DNA from: DATARH01 sp963712835
GTDB taxonomy: Bacteria; Pseudomonadota; Alphaproteobacteria; ATCC43930; CGMCC-115725
Assembly: GCA_963712835.1 (NCBI GenBank)
Contig: CAVQJJ010000011.1
Coordinates: forward strand, 558,001-622,000
Length of the DNA stretch: 64,000 bases
Reading direction: 5' to 3'
The notes beneath the pieces are model-generated. The model made no database searches. It was not told where the DNA came from and saw only the letters and a program-made list of their open reading frames with translations. The position numbers were made by a program, and so were the translations under genes. This document shows, piece by piece, positions 16,389 to 24,987 of this stretch (its first letter is position 1; the number at the start of each line of letters is the position of its first letter).

Positions 16389-17389
16389 CTGAGCGGCGCC
16401 ATCATCTGCTCGATGACTTGCAGTACGCCGACGCCTTCAGCTCTCCCGGCGAAGCTGACCGCCATGCGGTGGCGCAGCACCGGCGGCGCCAGCGCCAGCA
16501 CATCGTCGACCGACGGCGCATAGCGTCCGTCGAGCAGCGCCCGCGCCCGGCAGGCGAGCATCAGCGCCTGGCTGGCGCGCGGTCCCGGCCCCCAGGCGAC
16601 GAACCGGCGCGCGCCGTCGGCGCCATCTTCCGGCCGGCCGGCCCGCACGAGCTTGAGGATCGCATCGACGACGCTCTCGCCGACCGGAATGCGCCGCACC
16701 AGGCGCTGCGCGGCGATCAGCTCGTCGGCGGTCATCGCCGGATGCGGCGATGCCTCTTCGGCACCAGTGGTGGCGAGCAGCACGCGCCGCTCCGATTCGA
16801 GGTCGGGGTAATCGACATCGATCTGCAACAGGAAGCGGTCGAGCTGCGCCTCGGGCAGCGGGTAGGTGCCCTCCTGTTCGAGCGGGTTCTGCGTCGCCAG
16901 CACATGAAACGGGCGCGGCAGCGGATGGTACTGGCCGGCGATCGACACCCGGCCTTCCTGCATCGCCTGCAACAGCGCCGATTGGGTGCGCGGGCTGGCG
17001 CGGTTGATCTCGTCGGCCATCAGCAACTGGCAGAACACCGGGCCGGGGATAAAGCGGAACGAGCGGCGGCCCGTTTCGCTCTCCTCCAGCACCTCGGAGC
17101 CGAGAATATCAGCCGGCATCAGATCGGGCGTGCACTGAATGCGTTTGTCATCGACGCCGAGAATCGTCCCGAGCGTCTCGACCAGCCGGGTCTTGGCGAG
17201 ACCCGGCACGCCGATCAGCAGCGCGTGGCCGCCGGACAACAACGTGATCAAGGCTTGCTCGATCACTTCGCGCTGACCGAAAATAACTTCGCCGATCCGG
17301 TCACGGACGATGCCAAGCCGCTCGCCCAGCCTTTCAACTTCGGCGACGATATCCCCCGGAGGGGAATTGATGGGTGACGTGGAAGCCAA
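16385..17389 (-). CDS. MoxR-type AAA+ ATPase
   Basis: 334 residues: Walker A GVPGLAKT (about 60-67), Walker B LLMADEINRA, sensor 1 ATQNPLEQEGTYPLPEAQLD and a C-terminal lid domain. It is first in the MoxR-DUF58-DUF4159-amidotransferase-like operon. The only plausible upstream start is a TTG at 17389 with a weak site; it places the 5' end 20 bases inside the divergent DUF1285 gene. The true start may be a little further in. Role: ATP-driven chaperone for the operon's vWA proteins, by family analogy. Confidence 0.92.
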   Translation of the reverse strand: MASTSPINSPPGDIVAEVERLGERLGIVRDRIGEVIFGQREVIEQALITLLSGGHALLIGVPGLAKTRLVETLGTILGVDDKRIQCTPDLMPADILGSEVLEESETGRRSFRFIPGPVFCQLLMADEINRASPRTQSALLQAMQEGRVSIAGQYHPLPRPFHVLATQNPLEQEGTYPLPEAQLDRFLLQIDVDYPDLESERRVLLATTGAEEASPHPAMTADELIAAQRLVRRIPVGESVVDAILKLVRAGRPEDGADGARRFVAWGPGPRASQALMLACRARALLDGRYAPSVDDVLALAPPVLRHRMAVSFAGRAEGVGVLQVIEQMMAPLR

Positions 17390-17993
17390 GTTTTCTCAAT
17401 CCCAAAAACGTGCCGGCACAAAACCGGCGCCAGTAGATAATATCATTTCGAGCGCTTCGTCCCCGGCGAACCGCCGCAGCGAAGCCTCTCCGCCGTCCAG
17501 GCGCGCCGTCGTCGATCACGGCGATCTCGACATGAAGATCGCCCGCGACGGCACCTGGTTTTATCGCGGCACCCCGATTAGGCGGCAAAAGCTCGTCCAG
17601 CTCTTTGCCTCGGTGCTGTGCCGCGAGGATGACGGCAGCTATTGGCTCGTCACCCCGGTCGAGCGGGGCCGCGTCGCCGTCGAGGATGCGCCGTTCCTCG
17701 CCGTCGAGGTCAATTCGCAAGGTTCAGGCTCCGGCCGCCGTCTCAGCTTCCGCACCAATCTCGACGAGATTGTGGCGGCGGGACCGGAGCACCCATTACG
17801 GGTCGAGACTAGTCCAAAGGGTGAGCCGGAACCATACCTGCTGGTGCGGCCGGGGCTCGAGGCCAGACTCAATCGCCCGGTATTTTACGAGCTCGTCGAT
17901 CTTGCCGACGCCGAGCGCGGCGATCGTGGCGGGCCGTTCGGGGTGTGGAGCGACGGTGCGTTCTTCGACCTCGGCGACCCGGAAGACGAGTGA
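17370..17993 (+). CDS. DUF1285 domain protein
   Basis: 207 residues from the ATG at 17370, which has a strong GGAGGGG site. After a 50-residue disordered N-terminus the DUF1285 core appears: DLDMKIARDGTWFYRGTPI, then RQKLVQLFASVLCREDDGSY and VEDAPFLAVEV. The structure of this family suggests ligand or signal binding; the biochemical role is unknown. It is first in a plus-strand operon with the Nudix, DUF6111-like and cca genes, divergent from MoxR, with the 5' ends overlapping by about 20 bases. Confidence 0.88.
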   Translation: MGDVEAKFSQSQKRAGTKPAPVDNIISSASSPANRRSEASPPSRRAVVDHGDLDMKIARDGTWFYRGTPIRRQKLVQLFASVLCREDDGSYWLVTPVERGRVAVEDAPFLAVEVNSQGSGSGRRLSFRTNLDEIVAAGPEHPLRVETSPKGEPEPYLLVRPGLEARLNRPVFYELVDLADAERGDRGGPFGVWSDGAFFDLGDPEDE

Positions 17994-18004
17994 CGCGCCG
18001 ACCC

Positions 18005-18679
18005 ATGGCACCCCGTATGACTCGCGAAAAATTGATTGCGCTGCTGGCCCGCACGCCGATCGGGCGGCGTGGCTTCGGCGGCACCGCCGATCCGCTCGAA
18101 GCGGCGGAAATACGGGCCGAGACGCGGGGCGACCATGACCTCAACCCGGGCGAGACGCCGCCCTCATCGGCGCTGCGCCCAGCCGCGGTGCTGGTGCCGC
18201 TGATCGACCGGCCGGAAGGCATGAACGTGCTGCTGACGCAGCGCACCGCGCATCTCTCCGCCCATGCCGGGCAGATTTCGTTTCCGGGCGGCCGCGTGGA
18301 GGAAGAGGATTCCGACGCGGTCGCCACCGCGCTGCGCGAGACCGAAGAAGAGGTCGGCCTGTCGCGCGACAGGGTTGATGTTGTCGGGCGGCTCGACACT
18401 TACGTTACTGGTACCGGGTTCGAGATCACGCCGATCGTCGGGTTCGTGACGCCGCCCTACATATTGACGATCGACCCGTACGAGGTGGCCGAGGCGTTCG
18501 AGGTGCCGCTGTCCTATGTCCTCGACCGGCGCAACCATAACCGCCAGGAGCGCGAGTTGGCCGGACGGGTGCGGGTGTTCTATGTGCTGCCCTACCAGGG
18601 CCGCAACATCTGGGGCGCCACGGCGGGCATGCTGGTGAACCTCGCCGAGGTGCTGAACGCCGAGACGCCGGGTTCGTGA
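18005..18679 (+). CDS. Nudix hydrolase, CoA pyrophosphatase type
   Basis: 224 residues. The Nudix box GxxxxxE…RExxEExG is complete (GGRVEEEDSDAV, then ALRETEEEVGL) and is preceded by the CoA-pyrophosphatase signature LLTQRTAHLSAHAGQISFPG. Members cleave CoA or related dinucleotides to 3',5'-ADP and phosphopantetheine. Start: ATG at 18005 (MAPRMTREK); the second ATG, four codons later, is an alternative. It lies 11 bases after DUF1285 and 7 before the DUF6111-like gene, an order I recall from other alphaproteobacteria. Confidence 0.92.
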   Translation: MAPRMTREKLIALLARTPIGRRGFGGTADPLEAAEIRAETRGDHDLNPGETPPSSALRPAAVLVPLIDRPEGMNVLLTQRTAHLSAHAGQISFPGGRVEEEDSDAVATALRETEEEVGLSRDRVDVVGRLDTYVTGTGFEITPIVGFVTPPYILTIDPYEVAEAFEVPLSYVLDRRNHNRQERELAGRVRVFYVLPYQGRNIWGATAGMLVNLAEVLNAETPGS

Positions 18680-18686
18680 GGCGGCG

Positions 18687-18968
18687 ATGCCGCGCGAAAT
18701 CCTCACCCTCGTCGTGCCGCTGTTACTGCCGACCGCGGTCTATCTGATTTGGCTGCATGCGAGGCGCTGGCCGGAAGCAAGCGGCGCGGTTGCCTGGCAC
18801 AAGCTGCCCTGGGTGTGGCTGGCGCTGAGCGGCGTCGGGTTGACCGCGATCGTGCTGACCGTGGTTACGGTGGGGTTCGGCACGACGACGGCGGGCGTCT
18901 ATGTGCCGCCGCATGTCGAGAACGGCCGCATCGTGCCCGGACATATCTCGCCGGAGCGCAAGCCATGA
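18687..18968 (+). CDS. Small membrane protein, DUF6111-like
   Basis: 93 residues with two membrane helices (about 5-23 and 42-65) joined by a short basic loop (HARRWPEASG), and a polar C-terminus. Size and position between a CoA pyrophosphatase and cca match the DUF6111 family, but I assign it by memory of gene order rather than by a motif. It overlaps cca by four bases (ATGA). Function unknown. Confidence 0.75.
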   Translation: MPREILTLVVPLLLPTAVYLIWLHARRWPEASGAVAWHKLPWVWLALSGVGLTAIVLTVVTVGFGTTTAGVYVPPHVENGRIVPGHISPERKP

Positions 18969-20200
18969 CCGAGCTCACGCCATCATGGCTTGCCGAACCA
19001 GCCGTGCAGCGCTTGCTCGGGGCGCTGGCGGCGGCGGGGATCGAAGCGCGGTTTGTCGGCGGCTGCGTGCGCGACGCGCTGCTCGGAGCGGAGGAGATCG
19101 GCGATCTCGACCTCGCCACGCCGGCGCGGCCGGAAACGGTGATGGCGGCGTTGGAAGCGGCCCGGATCAAGGCACTGCCCACCGGGATCGCGCACGGCAC
19201 CGTCACAGCCATCGTCGCACCCCGCGCCTTCGAGATCACCACGCTGCGGCGCGATGTCGAGACCGACGGGCGGCATGCGGTCGTCGCCTTCGGCGCCGAC
19301 TGGGCCGAAGACGCGGCGCGGCGCGACTTCACGATCAACGCGATCTATCTGACGCCCGACGGAACGATCGACGACCCGGTCGGCGGACGAGCCGACCTCG
19401 CCGCGCGGCGGGTGAGGTTTGTCGGCGAACCGGCGAAGCGGATCGCTGAGGATGTGCTGCGCATCCTGCGCTACTACCGGTTCGAGGCGCGGTTTGGGCT
19501 CGGCCCGGGCGACGCCGACGCACGCGCCGCATGCCGCGCTGCGACCGGGAAATTGCCGATGCTATCGGCCGAGCGCGCGTCGCGCGAGCTGCTGCGCCTC
19601 ATCGCCGGCCCCGACCCGGCGCGGGCGCTAAGAATGATGGAGCAGGACAGAGTGCTCGCCGCGATCCTGCCGGAGGCGACGCGGCTTGACAGGCTGGAGC
19701 GCCTGATCCCGGGCGAACCGGCACCGCAATACGATTCGTCATCGAGGTTGATGCGGCGACTCGCTGCGCTCATCACGGTCGACCGAAACGGTGCCGCGGC
19801 GATAGCAAGCCGCTTGCGATTGTCCGCCTCGGATCGAAAGTGCCTAATCGGCTTGGCCGCACCATGGCCGGTTGACCCCGCGGCTCTAGATTCGGCACAG
19901 CGGCTGGCGATCTACCGCCTCGGCGAACAGCGTTATCTCGATCTCGTCTGGTTGGCCGCAGCGGAGAATGAGTCGCTGAGCGAGGATCGTATCGCCGACC
20001 TGCTGATACTGGCGACGACTTGGAAGCCGCCCGTCTTTCCGCTCGGCGGCGACGATGTGACCGCGCTCGGCATCATGCCGGGGCCGCGCATCGGGCGTCT
20101 TCTCGCTGCCGTGCGGCGCTGGTGGGAAGAGGGCGACTTCGCCGCCGACCGGGCGGCGTGCCTGGCCCGGCTCAGGGAGATTGCCGAAAAGGATCGATGA
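18965..20200 (+). CDS. cca: CCA tRNA nucleotidyltransferase
   Basis: Adds or repairs the 3' CCA of tRNAs. 411 residues. The class II nucleotidyltransferase head shows FVGGCVRDALLG, the catalytic GDLDLATPA (DxD), RRDFTINAIY and the EDVLRILRYYRFEARFG ATP/CTP recognition helix. The C-terminal part is helical without an HD domain. The ATG at 18965 overlaps the previous stop. The 3' end overlaps the convergent PIN toxin gene by 29 bases. Confidence 0.93.
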   Translation: MTELTPSWLAEPAVQRLLGALAAAGIEARFVGGCVRDALLGAEEIGDLDLATPARPETVMAALEAARIKALPTGIAHGTVTAIVAPRAFEITTLRRDVETDGRHAVVAFGADWAEDAARRDFTINAIYLTPDGTIDDPVGGRADLAARRVRFVGEPAKRIAEDVLRILRYYRFEARFGLGPGDADARAACRAATGKLPMLSAERASRELLRLIAGPDPARALRMMEQDRVLAAILPEATRLDRLERLIPGEPAPQYDSSSRLMRRLAALITVDRNGAAAIASRLRLSASDRKCLIGLAAPWPVDPAALDSAQRLAIYRLGEQRYLDLVWLAAAENESLSEDRIADLLILATTWKPPVFPLGGDDVTALGIMPGPRIGRLLAAVRRWWEEGDFAADRAACLARLREIAEKDR

Positions 20201-20582
20201 CCGCGACGTCGAACCGCGCAAAATCCCGCACGTTGCGCGTCACTACCGTAAGATTATGCACGAGCGCCGTGGCCGCGATCATCGCATCAGCGATAAGATC
20301 GCGAGGCTGCCCGCGGATGAGCTGTGCCCAACGACGAAAACTCGCAACGTCCATCGGCAGGACATTGTAGTTGGCCGTAACGCTATCGACCCACTGCTCA
20401 ACAAGTTTCGCCCTCCCCGTGTCCTGCTCTCTGAGGTTTTCGACGCCGATTTGAAGTTCGCCGATCGTCACCGCAGATACGAAAATGGCATCCGTGGCGA
20501 TGCCCTCTAGCCAGGCCACAACACCCACATGCGGTTTTGGCCTGCGAAGTTCGGAAATGACGTTCGTATCGAGAAGATACAC
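20172..20582 (-). CDS. PIN-domain toxin (VapC/FitB-like)
   Basis: 136-residue RNase toxin. The acidic PIN residues are in LLDTNVISEL (Asp), VSAVTIGELQIG (Glu), DLIADAMIAATA (Asp) and VVTRNVRDFARF (Asp). It follows the antitoxin gene with a 3-base gap, as in type II toxin-antitoxin operons. It shares 29 bases with the 3' end of cca on the opposite strand, so damage to one gene could affect the other. VapC-type toxins usually cut tRNA or rRNA; the target here is unknown. Confidence 0.92.
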   Translation of the reverse strand: MYLLDTNVISELRRPKPHVGVVAWLEGIATDAIFVSAVTIGELQIGVENLREQDTGRAKLVEQWVDSVTANYNVLPMDVASFRRWAQLIRGQPRDLIADAMIAATALVHNLTVVTRNVRDFARFDVAVIDPFRQSP

Positions 20583-20585
20583 GGC

Positions 20586-20843
20586 TTATTTCAGCTTCGG
20601 CAAATCGCGCCAACGCCACTGCCGCCGGTCCGGAATTTCCAGTTCGAACCGTGGCTCTGGCGCCAGCAACAATTCCTTCAGTGTCGGCTGCGAGCGCTCT
20701 CGTAAGCGACGCCACTCGGCAATCGGCACGAGAACGGCGGTTTCGACCCCACGCTTCGTGACGATTTGCGGGCCTTCGGTAACGCTCTTCTCCAGCAGTT
20801 CACTAAAGCGCGCTTTGGCGTCATTGACTGGCCAAACACTCAC
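20586..20843 (-). CDS. Phd/YefM-type antitoxin
   Basis: 85 residues that neutralise the PIN toxin and repress the operon. The N-terminal Phd/YefM fold shows VWPVNDAKARFSELLEKS and GPQIVTKRGVETAVLVP. The toxin-binding tail is basic and aromatic (RRQWRWRDLPKLK). I prefer the GTG at 20843: it has a GGAGG site five bases upstream and aligns with the usual family N-terminus. The ATG four codons earlier (20855) has no ribosome site. Confidence 0.88.
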   Translation of the reverse strand: MSVWPVNDAKARFSELLEKSVTEGPQIVTKRGVETAVLVPIAEWRRLRERSQPTLKELLLAPEPRFELEIPDRRQWRWRDLPKLK

Positions 20844-20858
20844 TGCAGCCTCCATAAT

Positions 20859-20880
20859 AACTAGTCATACAACTAGTCAT
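20859..20880 (-). promoter_or_regulatory. Probable antitoxin operator
   Basis: Two perfect copies of AACTAGTCAT (20859-20868 and 20871-20880), spaced two bases apart; each contains the palindrome ACTAGT. They lie just upstream of the antitoxin start, where Phd/YefM operators normally occur. The autoregulation is inferred from this position and the family. Confidence 0.5.
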
Positions 20881-20904
20881 TCGGAAGCCGATCGGCAAGC
20901 TGTA

Positions 20905-23205
20905 CTAAGGATTCACAGCGTTTTTGATCGCGCGCCAGACGCGCTCGGGCGTCGCCGGCATGTCGATATGCTCGACCCCGAGCGGCGCGAGGGCATCGAG
21001 GATCGCGCAGACGATGGTCTGCGGCGCGGCGATCGCGCCGGCCTGGCCGGAGCCCTTGACCCCGAGCGGGTTGGCGGCGGTCGGCAGCCCGTCGAGGACA
21101 ATGTCGAGATCGGGCAGATCGTCGGCGCGCGGCAGGGCGTAATCCAACAGCGAGCCGCTCAACAATTGACCCGAGTCCGCGTCATAGACCGTGTGCTCGA
21201 ACATCGCCTGGCCGATGCCTTGGGCGACCCCGCCCTGTACCTGGCCGGCGGTCAGCAGCGGATTGATGACGCGGCCGTAATCGTCGACCGCAAAATAGCG
21301 CAGCAGCGTCACCGCCCCGGTTTCCGGATCGATCTCGACCTCGGCGACATGCGTGCCCGAAGGGAAGGTGATCAGGTCGCACTCGTTCCACACATAAGCG
21401 CCGAGTCCCGACGTCACGCCGACCGGCAGGTTGGCGGGGTCGGCGGCCGCGCGCGCGACATCCAAGAGATCGATCGCCCGTCCGCTGCCGGGCACCGCGA
21501 ACCGCCCGTCGGCGAAGGCGAGCTGGGCGGGATCGGCCTGCAAGAGGCCGGCGGCCACGGCGCGGCCTTTCGCGACGACCATCTCGGCCGCGCGACACAG
21601 CGCGAAGCCGCCCTGGTGCATCGAGCGGGCGCCGCCATGCCCGTTGCCACGCGGAACCGCGCCGGTATCGGCCTGGACCAGGCGGAATGTCTCGATCGGC
21701 AGGCCGAGCAGATCGGCGGCGATCTGCGGGTAGCTGGTCTCATGCCCTTGCCCGTTCGATTGCGTGCCGAGCAGCAGCGACACGGCGCCGTCCGTCTCGA
21801 AGCGGATTTCAGCGCCCTCGTTTGGCGAACCGCGCGCGGTTTCGAGAAAGCAGGCGATGCCAAGCCCACGCAATCTTCCGGGCAGAGCCGGGTTGCGCCT
21901 AGCGCGCGACGCCGCTTCCGCCAAATTAGCGGCGAATTTGCCGCTGTCGACGGTGGTGCCAAGGGCTTTGCGGTAGGGGAACTGGCTGATCAGGTTGCGC
22001 CGCCGCAGCTCGACCGGGTCTATACCCAGCCGGCGCGCCGCCAGCTCGACCAGCCGTTCGATCAAGTAATTGGCCTCGGGCTTGCCGGCGCCGCGATAGG
22101 CGTCGATCGGCACGGTGTTGGTGAAGACGCCGCGCACGCTCATGAAGATCGCCGGAATGTCGTAGACCCCGCCCATCGCGGTCGATGGCGCGTTGGTCGA
22201 GCTGCCCGGGCCGTTGGTTGAGAGATACGCGCCGAGATTGGCGATCGTGTCGGCTTCGAGCGCCAGAAACCTGCCGTCGGCATCGAGCGCCAGGCGGCCC
22301 TTGGTGTGATTGTCGCGTCCTTGCGCCGAGGAGAGAAAATCCTCGCCGCGCTCGCCGACCCATTTGACCGGCCGGCCGAGACGCCTCGCCGCGAACACCG
22401 CGAGCACCCATTCGGGATAGAGGAAATTCTTCATCCCGAACCCGCCGCCGACATCGGGCGCGCGCACCCGAATGCGCTCAGGCGGCAGGTGAAAAACCGA
22501 ATCGGCGAGCTGCGCGCGCAGGCTCTGCACGCCCATGCCGGTCAGCAGCAGGTCGAAGTCTCCTGTCGCCGAATCGTATCGGCCGATCGCGGCGCGGGGC
22601 TCGATCGGCGCGACGACGAGCCGGTTATTGACGAGTTCGAGCTCGATGACATGGGCGGCCTGCGCCATCGCGGCTTCCACCGCCGCCTTATCGCCGCGCT
22701 CGAAACGGTAGGAGAGATTACCCGGCGCCTCGTCCCAGATGAGCGGCGCGCCCGGCTCCAGCGCCGCCGGCGCCTCGACGACCGCCGGCAGCACGCGGTA
22801 ATCGACCGCGACCAGCTCGGCAGCGTCACGCGCGATGTCGCGCGTCTCGGCAACGACGAACGCGACGGGATCGCCGACATGACGCACCCGGTCGGCGGCG
22901 AGCGCGAAACGCGGCGGCGCGATCAACGGCGCCACGGTCGCGACCTGTGCGATGCAGGGCAGCGGGCCAATGTTCTCAGCCGCCAGATCGGCGGCGGTAA
23001 AGACGCCGTGGACGCCAGGAAGGGCCCCCGCCCCCGCTGTGTCGATCCCCGCAATCTCGGCATTCGCGTGCGGCGAGCGCAACACGTAGCCGCAAAGTTG
23101 CCCCGGCGCGTCGATATCTTCGACAAACCGACCCTTTCCGCGCAGGAAGCGGTTGTCCTCGAAGCGGCGCACCGCACGCCCGATCTGCCGATCAGCTGTC
23201 GTCAT
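20905..23205 (-). CDS. Xanthine-oxidase-family molybdoenzyme large subunit (CoxL-like)
   Basis: 766 residues, the molybdenum-pyranopterin subunit of an aerobic hydroxylase. Features: RRFEDNRFLRGKGRFVEDI, the Q-loop equivalent GDPVAFVVAE, VRAPDVGGGFGMKN, the active-site loop AYRGAGKPEANYL and the C-terminal GVKGSGQAGAIAAPQ with the base-type Glu/Gln region. The loop is of the AYRGAGR (form II) kind, not the CSFR loop of true CO dehydrogenase, so the substrate is probably an organic compound. The usual FAD-binding and 2Fe-2S subunit genes are not adjacent, so partners must be elsewhere. Confidence 0.88.
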   Translation of the reverse strand: MTTADRQIGRAVRRFEDNRFLRGKGRFVEDIDAPGQLCGYVLRSPHANAEIAGIDTAGAGALPGVHGVFTAADLAAENIGPLPCIAQVATVAPLIAPPRFALAADRVRHVGDPVAFVVAETRDIARDAAELVAVDYRVLPAVVEAPAALEPGAPLIWDEAPGNLSYRFERGDKAAVEAAMAQAAHVIELELVNNRLVVAPIEPRAAIGRYDSATGDFDLLLTGMGVQSLRAQLADSVFHLPPERIRVRAPDVGGGFGMKNFLYPEWVLAVFAARRLGRPVKWVGERGEDFLSSAQGRDNHTKGRLALDADGRFLALEADTIANLGAYLSTNGPGSSTNAPSTAMGGVYDIPAIFMSVRGVFTNTVPIDAYRGAGKPEANYLIERLVELAARRLGIDPVELRRRNLISQFPYRKALGTTVDSGKFAANLAEAASRARRNPALPGRLRGLGIACFLETARGSPNEGAEIRFETDGAVSLLLGTQSNGQGHETSYPQIAADLLGLPIETFRLVQADTGAVPRGNGHGGARSMHQGGFALCRAAEMVVAKGRAVAAGLLQADPAQLAFADGRFAVPGSGRAIDLLDVARAAADPANLPVGVTSGLGAYVWNECDLITFPSGTHVAEVEIDPETGAVTLLRYFAVDDYGRVINPLLTAGQVQGGVAQGIGQAMFEHTVYDADSGQLLSGSLLDYALPRADDLPDLDIVLDGLPTAANPLGVKGSGQAGAIAAPQTIVCAILDALAPLGVEHIDMPATPERVWRAIKNAVNP

Positions 23206-23286
23206 CCAGCGATTTAATCGCTTTGTCGCCTCGCCAGCGACAGTTAAACTTTCGCGCTATCGGGAAACCTACGCGTTGGACCCCCA

Positions 23287-24987
23287 ATGGCGGCGCGACG
23301 TTTTGTCGTCGAGCTCATCAAACCGTCGCATTACGACGACGACGGCTATGTGATTCAGTGGGCGAAGTCGTGGGTTCCCTCGAACTCGCTGGCGTGTCTT
23401 TACGCCATCGCGCAAGACGTGGCGACGCGGCAAATGCTCGGGCCCGACGTCGAGATCGAAATCAACGCCTATGACGAATGCCACACGGTCATCCCGATAA
23501 AACGAATCACGCAGCGGGTTAAGTCCGCGGATGGCGGGCTCGTCTGCCTGGTCGGCGTGCAGTCGAACCAGTTCCCGCGCGCGATGGCGATCGCCGGGCA
23601 ATTCCGGGCCGAGGGCATCGCGGTCGCCGCCGGCGGGTTCCACATTTCGGGCTGCCTGTCGATGCTGCCCGAGCTGCCGCCCGACATCGTGGCGATGAAG
23701 GAGCTCGGCGTCAGCCTGTTCGCCGGCGAGGCGGAAGGCCGGCTCGGCGACGTGTTCAGCGACGCGTGGAACGGTGAATTACAGCCGATCTACAATTTCA
23801 TGGACGACCTGCCCGGCTTGCAAGGCCAGGTGACGCCGTTCCTGCCGGTCGACATCCTGCGCGGCTACAGCGAGACGCTGGGCGCGTTCGACGCCGGGCG
23901 CGGCTGCCCGTTCCAGTGCAGCTTCTGCACGATCATCAATGTGCAGGGCCGCAAATCACGCTGGCGCGACGCCGACGATGTCGAGGCGCTGGTGCGCGCC
24001 AATCTCAAGCAGGGCGTCTTCCGCTTCTTCATCACCGACGACAATTTCGCGCGCAACCGCAACTGGGAAGCGATCTTCGACCGGCTGATCGAGATGCGCG
24101 AAAAGGAGGGACTGACCCTCCAGTTCATCATCCAGGTCGATACGCTCTGCCACAAGATCCCCAACTTCGTGGAGAAGGCGGCGCGCGCCGGCTGCGCCCG
24201 GGTGTTTATCGGTCTGGAAAACATCAACCCGGACAACCTGCTCTCGGCCAAGAAAAAGCAGAACCGGGTGCACGAATACCGCAACCTGTTCCTCGCCTGG
24301 CGTGCGCACAAGGTCATCACCTATGCCGGGTACATCCTGGGCTTTCCCAACGACACGCCCGAGCGGCTCACCCGAGACATCAAGACGGTGCAGGACGAGC
24401 TGTCGGTCGATCTGCTGGAGTTTTTCATCCTGACGCCGCTGCCCGGCTCGGCCGACCACCAGCTTCTCAACAAGAACGGGGTGTGGATGGACCCCGACAT
24501 GAACAAGTACGACCTCGAGCACGTCACCACCGGCCACTCGACGATGAGCCCGGCCGAGTGGCAGGCGACGTATCGCCAGGCGTTCGAACTCTACTATTCG
24601 CCGGAGCACATCGAGCGCCTGTTCCGCCGCGCCAAGGCGAGCGGGATCAAGCCGGTGCGGCTCGTCAACCACGTGCTGCAGTTCTATTTCACCTTTATGC
24701 AGGAAAAGGTGCACCCGCTGCAGGGCGGCTTCTTCCGCCGCAAGGTGCGCACCCAGCGCCGGCCCGGTTTGCCGCTGGAAAATCCGCTGGTCTTCTACCC
24801 GCGCCGGCTCGCCGAGATCGTCACGACACACGTCAACATGGCGCGCTATTACCTGTTCCTGCACCGCCTGCGGAAGAAGGTCGAGCGCGAGACTGCGTCC
24901 TATAGCGACCGCGCGCTGGTGCTGGTGGACGAGGAGACTACGCTGCCGACCGCGCCAGTGCGCAAGCCGGCGGTGGTGGCGGCTTAG
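23287..24987 (+). CDS. B12-binding-type radical SAM protein
   Basis: 566 residues. The N-terminal half resembles a cobalamin-binding fold (GLVCLVGVQSNQFPRA, VAAGGFHISG), though the DxHxxG motif is not obvious. The radical SAM core follows with the cluster motif GCPFQCSFCTI (CxxxCxxC, about residue 215). Later segments include FFITDDNFARN and GYILGFPNDTPERL. The C-terminus is helical and basic. Substrate unknown; hopanoid- or lipid-modifying members exist but nothing here decides. Start ATG at 23287, divergent from the CoxL-like gene with 81 bases between. Confidence 0.85.
   Translation: MAARRFVVELIKPSHYDDDGYVIQWAKSWVPSNSLACLYAIAQDVATRQMLGPDVEIEINAYDECHTVIPIKRITQRVKSADGGLVCLVGVQSNQFPRAMAIAGQFRAEGIAVAAGGFHISGCLSMLPELPPDIVAMKELGVSLFAGEAEGRLGDVFSDAWNGELQPIYNFMDDLPGLQGQVTPFLPVDILRGYSETLGAFDAGRGCPFQCSFCTIINVQGRKSRWRDADDVEALVRANLKQGVFRFFITDDNFARNRNWEAIFDRLIEMREKEGLTLQFIIQVDTLCHKIPNFVEKAARAGCARVFIGLENINPDNLLSAKKKQNRVHEYRNLFLAWRAHKVITYAGYILGFPNDTPERLTRDIKTVQDELSVDLLEFFILTPLPGSADHQLLNKNGVWMDPDMNKYDLEHVTTGHSTMSPAEWQATYRQAFELYYSPEHIERLFRRAKASGIKPVRLVNHVLQFYFTFMQEKVHPLQGGFFRRKVRTQRRPGLPLENPLVFYPRRLAEIVTTHVNMARYYLFLHRLRKKVERETASYSDRALVLVDEETTLPTAPVRKPAVVAA

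Noticed and set aside
20905..23205. True aerobic CO dehydrogenase
   Set aside because: The active-site loop is AYRGAGK rather than AYRCSFR, and coxS/coxM are absent, so CO oxidation is unlikely.
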